This document shows positions 1 to 4,370 of a stretch of 5,838 nt of DNA, piece after piece (the first letter of the stretch is position 1; each line of letters starts with the position of its first letter). The translations under genes and the position numbers were made by a program. Source of the DNA: Roseburia sp. (GTDB lineage: Bacteria; Bacillota; Clostridia; Lachnospirales; Lachnospiraceae); contig JAUUNJ010000173.1 in the NCBI GenBank assembly GCA_030844625.1, forward strand, positions 1 through 5,838, written 5' to 3'. The notes under the pieces are model-generated. The model searched no databases. It was given only the letters and a program-made list of their open reading frames with translations, and had not been told where the DNA came from.

Positions 1-572
1 GAGGAAGTATTTCTCTTGGTGGTGAGAATGTGAGCAATTACAGTATGGACAGTCTTATGAAGAATTTCAGCTTTGTATTTCAGAATGTATATCTGTTCCA
101 GGATACCATAGCAAATAACATTCGTTTCGGACAGGAAGATGCACCGATGGAAAAAGTGATAGAAGCGGCTAAAAAAGCCTGCTGTCATGACTTTATTATG
201 GCGCTTCCAGATGGATATGAGACAGTAATCGGTGAAGGCGGTGCAAGTCTTTCCGGTGGGGAAAAACAGAGAATTTCTATTGCAAGAGCCATTATGAAGG
301 ATTCTCCGATTATTATTCTGGATGAGGCAACAGCCAATGTGGATCCGGAAAATGAAAAAGAACTGATGGAAGCCATCAATGCATTGACAAAGGAAAAGAC
401 AATTTTTATGATTGCCCACAGGCTGAAAACCGTCCGAAATGCAGACAAAATCTTAGTGCTGGATCATGGAAAAATTGTCCAGCAGGGCAGACACAGGGAA
501 TTGATGCAGAAGGAGGGAATTTATAAGAGATTTGTAGAATCAAGAGAATTAGCAGCAAGCTGGAAACTGTAA
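1..572 (+). CDS. ABC exporter-type ATPase, C-terminal fragment (5' end outside window)
   Basis: This is the ATP-hydrolysing domain of an ABC transporter, probably the last part of a fused permease-ATPase. The frame is open from base 3 and already reads GSISLGGENV, the stretch that normally follows Walker A, so the true start and Walker A lie upstream. The GTG at 30 is an internal codon. Visible motifs are the Q-loop glutamine (81-83, in FVFQN), signature LSGGEKQ (249-269), Walker B IIILDE (309-326), D-loop ANVD and the H-loop histidine (417-419, in IAHRL). All are intact, so the domain should be active. The C-terminal ending FVESRELAASWKL resembles exporter-fold ABC proteins of the YbtP/IrtAB-like group, but that subfamily and any substrate are inference. 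Such proteins usually pair with a second half-transporter, probably encoded upstream. A fragment of a near-identical gene lies at 2090-2135. Confidence 0.93.
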   Translation, partial: GSISLGGENVSNYSMDSLMKNFSFVFQNVYLFQDTIANNIRFGQEDAPMEKVIEAAKKACCHDFIMALPDGYETVIGEGGASLSGGEKQRISIARAIMKDSPIIILDEATANVDPENEKELMEAINALTKEKTIFMIAHRLKTVRNADKILVLDHGKIVQQGRHRELMQKEGIYKRFVESRELAASWKL

Positions 573-598
573 GAGAAAACATATTTTATGTGTTTATG

Positions 599-637
599 AT
601 AGGCACTCTGTATTAGAAATTGCAGAGTGCCTATTTT
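599..637 (+). terminator. Rho-independent terminator of the ABC gene
   Basis: A perfect 12-bp stem pairs 599-610 (ATAGGCACTCTG) with 623-634 across a 12-base loop, and a short T-run (634-637) follows. It sits 26 bases after the ABC stop codon. The T-run is short, so termination may be incomplete and some read-through into the methyltransferase gene is possible. Confidence 0.75.
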
Positions 638-646
638 GGCGAATAG

Positions 647-655
647 TGTTATAAT
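647..655 (+). promoter_or_regulatory. Extended -10 promoter for the first methyltransferase gene
   Basis: The string TGTTATAAT is a perfect sigma-A extended -10 (TG-n-TATAAT). It lies just past the ABC terminator and 39 bases before the ATG at 695. No good -35 hexamer is found at the normal distance, since the TTGCAG at 620-625 is 24 bases away. The extended -10 would therefore carry recognition. The gene also has a ribosome binding site, AGGAAG at 681-686. Confidence 0.55.
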
Positions 656-672
656 ATTTATATATAAATATT
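653..672. repeat. 20-bp perfect AT palindrome overlapping the -10 element
   Basis: Bases 653-672 equal their own reverse complement over all 20 positions. A second, overlapping palindrome of 16 bases spans 662-677. Both consist only of A and T, and they cover the end of the -10 box and the predicted transcription start. They could form an operator or simply reflect AT-rich sequence. No protein can be assigned to them. Confidence 0.5.
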
Positions 673-694
673 TATATTAAAGGAAGTAGGTAAG

Positions 695-1387
695 ATGAGA
701 GGATTACCAACATGGGAGTATCTGGCAAAGAAAATGATTTGGCAGCAGTTGGGAAAGATTGAAAATAAGAAAATATTAGACTTCGGAAGTGGAGAAGGTG
801 TAACTGCAAGTTATTACGCAAAGAATAATGATGTGATTGCCATTGAGCCGTCAGAAGAGGCTGTTGAAAACAGAGAAAAGGAAAATCAGTATATTCAGTT
901 ACTTGGAAGTACGGATAAATTAATGGAAATCCAAGATGAATCCTTTGATATAATATTGTGCCATAATGTTTTTGAATATGCAGAAGATAGAGAAAATATT
1001 TTGAAAGAATTTAGAAGATTACTAAAACCAAGTGGTTACATATCTATAGTAAAGCATAATCGTCCGGGTAGAGTTATGCAGATGGTTGTATTACTTAATA
1101 ATTTTGAAAATGCAAATAGACTTTTGGATGGAAAGAATAGCAACGCTGTCAAATATGGTGCTATCAAATATTATGAAGATAGCGATTTGACAAAATGGTG
1201 TCCAAAGTTACAAATAAAAAAAGTTTATGGAGCGAGAACATTCTGGGATTTGCAACAAAATCAGGATATACAGAAAGATGCAAAGTGGCAGGAAGAAATG
1301 TTACAGATAGAGAGCAGGGTGGCTGATATAAAAGAGTATCAGGAGATAGCTTTTTTTCATCATGTGATTATGAAAAAGGCGTTATAA
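695..1387 (+). CDS. Class I SAM-dependent methyltransferase, CmoM/SmtA-like
   Basis: A 230-residue Rossmann-fold methyltransferase that transfers a methyl group from S-adenosylmethionine. Motif I is LDFGSGEG (residues 28-35), the ribose-binding acidic residue is E51 (IAIEPS), and motif IV is FDIILCHNVFEY (84-95). The region after the core recalls the tRNA methyltransferase CmoM (formerly SmtA) of gamma-proteobacteria: an N-x-x-G segment (122-125) followed by hydrophobic residues and NNF, then GARTFWDL (179-186), then an LQIESR helix (203-208). This resemblance was judged from memory of the family. CmoM acts on 5-carboxymethoxyuridine in tRNA, a base Firmicutes are not known to make by that route, so the substrate here is open. 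The start is supported by AGGAAG 8 bases upstream. It has its own promoter and is the first gene of an AT-rich methyltransferase block. Confidence 0.88.
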   Translation: MRGLPTWEYLAKKMIWQQLGKIENKKILDFGSGEGVTASYYAKNNDVIAIEPSEEAVENREKENQYIQLLGSTDKLMEIQDESFDIILCHNVFEYAEDRENILKEFRRLLKPSGYISIVKHNRPGRVMQMVVLLNNFENANRLLDGKNSNAVKYGAIKYYEDSDLTKWCPKLQIKKVYGARTFWDLQQNQDIQKDAKWQEEMLQIESRVADIKEYQEIAFFHHVIMKKAL

Positions 1388-1456
1388 AGCAAATATAACT
1401 TGTAGAGTAGAAAATTTATAAAAATAGTATGATATATTGATAACGATACTTAATTT

Positions 1457-1462
1457 GAGGAG
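1457..1462 (+). promoter_or_regulatory. Ribosome binding site that fixes the start of the second methyltransferase
   Basis: GAGGAG ends 7 bases before the ATG at 1470. The frame stays open upstream to a TTG at 1437, but that codon has no ribosome binding site and would add 11 residues unlike the family. The ATG at 1470 is therefore preferred. Confidence 0.8.
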
Positions 1463-1469
1463 ATATTAT

Positions 1470-2069
1470 ATGTTCTGGGACAAAGTGGCTGGGTTATATG
1501 ATTTGTTTGAAAATATTTATAATGGTAAAGTGAATAGACAACTCTGCAAAGAAGTTGCCAAATTGATTCAGCATTCTGATAAAGTTATAGAATGTGCATG
1601 TGGAACGGGCATGATTACGAAATATATTGCGCCAAAATGTGAGGAATTGATAGCAACGGATCTCTCAATAGGTATGCTAAAACAGGCAAAAAGAAATTGT
1701 AGGGATTTTCCAAATGTTAAAATCAAAAAGGCAAACATAATGGAGTTAAAATATAAAGACGAAGAATTTGATAAGGTGATTGCCGGGAATGTGATTCATT
1801 TGCTTGATGAGCCGGATGCAGCATTGTCTGAATTGGAAAGGGTTTGTAAAAAGGGAGGAAAAATTATTATTCCAACATATGTGAATAATGAGAATATTGG
1901 AAAACCAAGCAAATTTGTGAGGATAATTGAGAAGTTTGGAGCAGGCTTTAAATGTCAATTCAATTACAAGACATATAAAGATTTTTTTGTAAAGGCAGGT
2001 TATTCTGATGTTGAATATCAGTTGGTGCAGGGAAAGATGCCTTGTGCTATTGCTATTATAACAAAGTAA
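1470..2069 (+). CDS. Class I SAM-dependent methyltransferase (UbiE/Methyltransf_11 type)
   Basis: A 199-residue SAM-dependent methyltransferase. Motif I is VIECACGTGM (residues 39-48), the acidic residue that binds the SAM ribose is D64 (IATDLS), and motif IV is FDKVIAGNVIHLL (100-112), followed by the usual L-x-E-L-x-R-V-x-K-x-G-G helix and turn. The N-terminal MFWDKVAGLYDLFENIY and the C-terminal GKMPCAIAIITK are typical of a small methyltransferase family common in Firmicutes, whose substrate is generally unassigned. It follows the first methyltransferase by 82 bases. A TATGAT at 1428-1433 could be a weak -10, but no -35 accompanies it, so co-transcription from the promoter at 647 is equally likely. 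Base composition is very AT-rich (17 G/C in the 60 bases 1681-1740). The pair do not look like recent duplicates of each other. Confidence 0.9.
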   Translation: MFWDKVAGLYDLFENIYNGKVNRQLCKEVAKLIQHSDKVIECACGTGMITKYIAPKCEELIATDLSIGMLKQAKRNCRDFPNVKIKKANIMELKYKDEEFDKVIAGNVIHLLDEPDAALSELERVCKKGGKIIIPTYVNNENIGKPSKFVRIIEKFGAGFKCQFNYKTYKDFFVKAGYSDVEYQLVQGKMPCAIAIITK

Positions 2070-2089
2070 TTAGGTATCAGATTTACCAT

Positions 2090-2135
2090 TTATTATTCTG
2101 GATGAGGCGGCAGCCAATGTGGAATCGGAAAATGA
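2090..2135 (+). pseudogene. Remnant of an ABC transporter ATPase gene (Walker B/D-loop fragment)
   Basis: These 46 bases match 310-355 in the upstream ABC gene at 42 positions with no gaps. Read in the matching frame they give FIILDEAAANVESEND against IIILDEATANVDPENE, so the Walker B aspartate and glutamate are kept while the D-loop aspartate has become glutamate. Similarity fades on both sides: there is an in-frame TAG at 2071-2073 upstream, and the frame closes at TAA 2170-2172 after unrelated residues. No signature motif, H-loop or start codon is present. It is therefore a decayed scrap of a duplicated or paralogous ABC gene, left 20 bases after the second methyltransferase. The sequence match is direct; the mechanism (duplication and deletion, or insertion of the methyltransferase genes) is inferred. 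Confidence 0.8.
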
Positions 2136-2143
2136 TGTATCAG

Positions 2144-2173
2144 TTGCAAAAAAAGATATGAGAATGTTATAAT
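2144..2173 (+). promoter_or_regulatory. Sigma-A-like promoter for the DUF4177/methyltransferase pair
   Basis: TTGCAA (2144-2149) and TATAAT (2168-2173) are separated by 18 bases, and a TG one base before the -10 makes it an extended -10 (TGTTATAAT, the same nine bases as at 647-655). It lies 47 bases upstream of the ATG at 2221 and starts 8 bases after the recognisable ABC remnant. This is one of the two best promoters in the window. Confidence 0.75.
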
Positions 2174-2220
2174 AGCCCAATATTAAAAGAAAGAAAATTG
2201 AAATTTGGAGGAAAAAAGTA

Positions 2221-2376
2221 ATGTACGAATATAAAGTAGTAGTGTTAAAGGTAAAAGAATGTGAGGAGACCTTTAATCATCTTGCAAAAGAGGGGTGGAG
2301 ACTGGTTGCGATGGTTCCAAATAATGCAATGGGATACGGAATCGTGGCAACTTTGGAAAGAAAAAAAGTAATTTGA
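2221..2376 (+). CDS. Small DUF4177-like protein
   Basis: A 51-residue gene beginning MYEYKVVVLK, with a mid-protein LAKEGWRLVAMV (22-33) and an ending TLERKKVI. The pattern of an N-terminal beta strand, a helix leading to E-G-W-R-L-V, and a final strand with an L-E-R ending is that of the DUF4177 family. These are small single-domain proteins of unknown function, and this length is normal for them. The start is well supported: GGAGG at 2207-2211 lies 9 bases before the ATG, and a sigma-A-like promoter lies at 2144-2173. Only 13 bases separate its stop from the third methyltransferase, whose ribosome binding site overlaps the stop codon, so the two are almost certainly co-transcribed. No signal peptide or membrane segment is present, which suggests a cytoplasmic protein. 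No function is proposed. Confidence 0.8.
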   Translation: MYEYKVVVLKVKECEETFNHLAKEGWRLVAMVPNNAMGYGIVATLERKKVI

Positions 2377-2389
2377 GAAGGTAATATAA

Positions 2390-3010
2390 ATGGCTAATCC
2401 ATGGGAAGAAATCAGTTTATCAGATTATGAAAATCATATGAAATTAGATTCGGTCATGCAGTTGCAAGCTATGAATCAGATGATGAAAGGACAATTTCAA
2501 TTCTATCCTGTGCAGACTGTAATGATTCTTGGAATTGCAGGAGGTAATGGGCTTGAGCATATAGACATTGAGAAATATAAGAAAATATATGGTGTTGATA
2601 TCAATGCAGAATATTTGAAAATGGTTCAGGAAAGATATCAGAATTTATCTGGTATATTAGAGTGTCTGCATAAAGATTTAATCGTTGCATCGGATGAACT
2701 GCCACGGGCGGAATTAGTCATCGCAAATCTTCTGATTGAATATATTGGATATGAAGTTTTTCAAAAAACAATTACTCATGTACAACCAAGATATGTTTCT
2801 TGTATTATTCAGATAAACACAGATAAGAAAGAATGGGTATCTGATTCACCATATCTTCATGCTTTTGATGATCTGGACAAAGTTCATCATCAGATGGAAG
2901 AAAATATACTGTCTAAAAAAATGCAGGAAATAGGTTATCAATTGATTCAGACTTTAGAGCATCCGTTACCCAATGGGAAAAAGCTTGTACAGATTGATTT
3001 TAAAAGATAA
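2390..3010 (+). CDS. Class I SAM-dependent methyltransferase-like protein
   Basis: A 206-residue protein with a Rossmann methyltransferase core. Motif I is MILGIAGGNGLEHI (residues 45-58), the acidic residue at the end of strand 2 is D70 (YGVDIN), and the motif IV region reads ELVIANLLIEYIG (108-120). The glycine-rich loop (G-I-A-G-G-N-G) is a variant of the usual G-x-G-x-G and differs from those of the other two methyltransferases here. A roughly 40-residue N-terminal helical extension (MANPWEEISLSDYENHM and onward) precedes the core. The start is fixed by GAGAAGG at 2375-2381, which overlaps the stop of the DUF4177-like gene and lies 8 bases before the ATG. The SAM fold is clear, but the substrate is unknown, and loss of activity cannot be excluded because the catalytic region is not diagnostic. 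No clear terminator follows. Confidence 0.8.
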   Translation: MANPWEEISLSDYENHMKLDSVMQLQAMNQMMKGQFQFYPVQTVMILGIAGGNGLEHIDIEKYKKIYGVDINAEYLKMVQERYQNLSGILECLHKDLIVASDELPRAELVIANLLIEYIGYEVFQKTITHVQPRYVSCIIQINTDKKEWVSDSPYLHAFDDLDKVHHQMEENILSKKMQEIGYQLIQTLEHPLPNGKKLVQIDFKR

Positions 3011-3109
3011 ATTTTTGTACAATTTTTAAGCAATAAATGTAGAGGAAAATTATGAGCGATTTTTCAATCAATGAAATCAATGCAAAATATGAATAAAATA
3101 TAAGAATTA

Positions 3110-3138
3110 TTGCCTAAAAAGCATCTGTTTATTATAAT
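3110..3138 (+). promoter_or_regulatory. Sigma-A-like promoter for the LysR-family gene
   Basis: TTGCCT (3110-3115) and a perfect TATAAT (3133-3138) are separated by 17 bases. The predicted transcription start, about 3145, falls at the ribosome binding site GAGGTG (3145-3150), which would give a leader of only about 11 bases before the ATG at 3156. Confidence 0.65.
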
Positions 3139-3155
3139 GTCTGTGAGGTGATTTT

Positions 3156-4046
3156 ATGGAGATTAGAGTATTACGGTACTTTTTAACGGTAGTTCGAGAA
3201 GAAAGCATAACAAAGGCTGCGGATGTGCTGCACATTACACAACCTACATTAAGCCGTCAGTTGTCAGCGTTAGAAGAAGAAATTGGTGTGACACTGTTTC
3301 ATAGAGGTTCAAGAAAAATCACATTAACGAATGAGGGACTTCTGCTTAGAAGAAGAGCAGAGGAAATCCTTGACCTGGTGGATAAGACAACGGAGGAACT
3401 TCTGATACAGGATGATCAGATAGAGGGTAAAATTACCGTTGGCACAGGGGAACTTGCATCCATGCAGGTTGTATCAGAATTAATTGGCGGCTTTCAAAAG
3501 AAATATCCCAGAGTGCAGTTTGAGATATATACTGCGACAGCTGACCAGGTAAAAAATCGAATGGAAAGAGGGCTTGTGGATGTAGGACTTCTTCTTGAAC
3601 CGGTGGATATGGAAAAATATGAATTTGTCAGATTAGATATTCCGGAAAGATGGGTAGTGTTAATGCGTCCGGACGATGAACTTGCCGGTTATCCGGAGAT
3701 TACAAAAAACAAGTTAAAAGATCGTAATCTGATTGTGCCGAGTCGATTGAATGTACAAAGTGAACTGGCTAACTGGTTTGGAGAAGATTTTGATTCTCTT
3801 AACATATCTTATACAACAAATCTTGGGACGAATGCTGCGATAATGGTTCAGAAAGGCTATGCAAATGCAGTAGTGGTAGAAGGGGCTGTTCCATTCTGGA
3901 ACCAAAATATTGTAACGTCAAGACCACTTTCGCCAACACTTACTGCAACAACAGTTCTTGCATGGAGGCGTAATCAGCCATTTGGTAGAGCGACAGAAAA
4001 GTTCATTGAAGAATTGCGATGCCTTTTAGGTATGGATGAGCCATAA
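3156..4046 (+). CDS. LysR-family transcriptional regulator
   Basis: A 296-residue regulator of the usual LysR length. The N-terminal winged helix-turn-helix spans about residues 1-60, with MEIRVLRYFLTVVREESIT, then AADVLHITQPTLSRQL (21-36) as the helix-turn-helix, and the LEEEIGVTLFHRG wing. A linker helix leads to a substrate-binding-protein-like effector domain from about residue 90 (KITVGTGELASMQ and onward). Members act as tetramers that bind T-N11-A sites and respond to a small ligand. The start is supported by GAGGTG 5 bases upstream and by a promoter at 3110-3138. The gene ends before a strong terminator at 4089-4124 and is followed on the same strand by the reductase cassette, which it may control. 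LysR genes are more often divergent from their targets, so that link is inference. The ligand is unknown. Confidence 0.95.
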   Translation: MEIRVLRYFLTVVREESITKAADVLHITQPTLSRQLSALEEEIGVTLFHRGSRKITLTNEGLLLRRRAEEILDLVDKTTEELLIQDDQIEGKITVGTGELASMQVVSELIGGFQKKYPRVQFEIYTATADQVKNRMERGLVDVGLLLEPVDMEKYEFVRLDIPERWVVLMRPDDELAGYPEITKNKLKDRNLIVPSRLNVQSELANWFGEDFDSLNISYTTNLGTNAAIMVQKGYANAVVVEGAVPFWNQNIVTSRPLSPTLTATTVLAWRRNQPFGRATEKFIEELRCLLGMDEP

Positions 4047-4053
4047 AAACTAA

Positions 4054-4072
4054 GTATTCGACATATTAATAC
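4054..4072 (+). promoter_or_regulatory. Possible LysR-type operator (interrupted inverted repeat)
   Basis: GTATT (4054-4058) and AATAC (4068-4072) form an inverted repeat with a 9-base gap, which contains the T-N11-A spacing (T4057 to A4069) expected of LysR sites. It lies just after the LysR stop and about 90 bases before the next gene. The sequence is AT-rich, so chance is a real alternative, and no clear promoter was found between it and 4161. Confidence 0.25.
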
Positions 4073-4088
4073 ACATAAATTAAAATTA

Positions 4089-4124
4089 GAGCATGGGATA
4101 AAAACTATCCGATGCTCAATTTTT
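4089..4124 (+). terminator. Rho-independent terminator after the LysR gene
   Basis: Stem arms 4089-4100 and 4106-4117 pair at 11 of 12 positions (one G-G mismatch) around a 5-base loop, AAAAC. A run of five T follows at 4120-4124. It should separate the LysR transcript from the reductase cassette, or act as an attenuator if the cassette is read from further upstream. Confidence 0.8.
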
Positions 4125-4160
4125 ATGTAATAAGAAATTTCGCATATGGAGGCTTAAATA

Positions 4161-4370
4161 ATGGATAAGTATACCCTTAGAAATGCAGGACTGACAGAGG
4201 ATGAGATTATAAAAATCATGAAAACACCTATGATGGTTGAAAAGCAGAAAATGCTAAAAAAAATCAGGTGCAGACTGGTGAATGACATTCATAAAGAACA
4301 ACAGAAACTGGATTCTTTGGATTACATACTCTATCAGTTGCAGAATGGAGGAAATGATAATGATTTTTGA
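4161..4370 (+). CDS. Small helical protein resembling the C-terminal half of a MerR regulator
   Basis: A 69-residue, charged, probably all-helical protein. LRNAGLTEDEIIKIM (residues 6-20) resembles the MerR segment after the winged helix (typically L-x-x-x-G-x-s-L-x-E-I). The rest, KIRCRLVNDIHKEQQKLDSL (34-53) followed by DYILYQL (54-60), resembles the long dimerisation helix of MerR proteins. The N-terminal DNA-binding domain is absent, and nothing in the upstream 100 bases encodes it. The start is well supported by GGAGG (4148-4152) 8 bases before the ATG, so this is a real small gene rather than an obviously broken one. Its last 11 bases overlap the start of the aldo/keto reductase gene, implying translational coupling. 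It may be a partner or modulator of a regulator, or a stand-alone small protein. The MerR resemblance is by eye only. Confidence 0.7.
   Translation: MDKYTLRNAGLTEDEIIKIMKTPMMVEKQKMLKKIRCRLVNDIHKEQQKLDSLDYILYQLQNGGNDNDF
4347..4351 (+). promoter_or_regulatory. Ribosome binding site that fixes the reductase start
   Basis: GGAGG lies 8 bases before the ATG at 4360 and only 2 bases before the in-frame ATG at 4354. The frame is open back to an ATG at 4282, but that lies deep inside the preceding gene without a binding site and would add residues foreign to the family. The start at 4360 gives MIFDEKLMLSNGVTIP, the normal aldo/keto reductase N-terminus. Confidence 0.85.

Noticed and set aside
185..448. 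Antisense open frame across the ABC ATPase
   Set aside because: It mirrors a well-conserved ATPase frame, has no ribosome binding site and resembles no family. The same applies to the antisense frames at 1746-1958, 3714-3905, 4254-4463, 4384-4602, 5059-5253, 5165-5359 and 5556-5825.
30..572. GTG at 30 as the start of the ABC gene
   Set aside because: The frame is open from base 3 and already encodes ABC family sequence (GSISLGGENV), and Walker A must lie upstream. The gene enters from outside the window.
1400..1433. Promoter TTGTAG/TATGAT before the second methyltransferase
   Set aside because: The spacer is 22 bases, too long for sigma-A. The -10 alone is too weak to call.
1437..1469. TTG start for the second methyltransferase
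   Set aside because: It has no ribosome binding site, while GAGGAG is ideally placed for the ATG at 1470.
310..2135. Transposon or integron bounded by the ABC-derived direct repeats
   Set aside because: No transposase, integrase or terminal inverted repeats are present between the copies. The repeats are coding-sequence homology, not element ends.
3011..3030. Possible terminator after the third methyltransferase
   Set aside because: The T-runs flank a small TTGTACAA palindrome, but no stem-loop with a usable loop forms, so no terminator is called.
4282..4359. Longer start for the aldo/keto reductase
   Set aside because: The extra 26 residues lie inside the preceding gene in another frame and do not resemble the family. 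GGAGG at 4347-4351 supports 4360.
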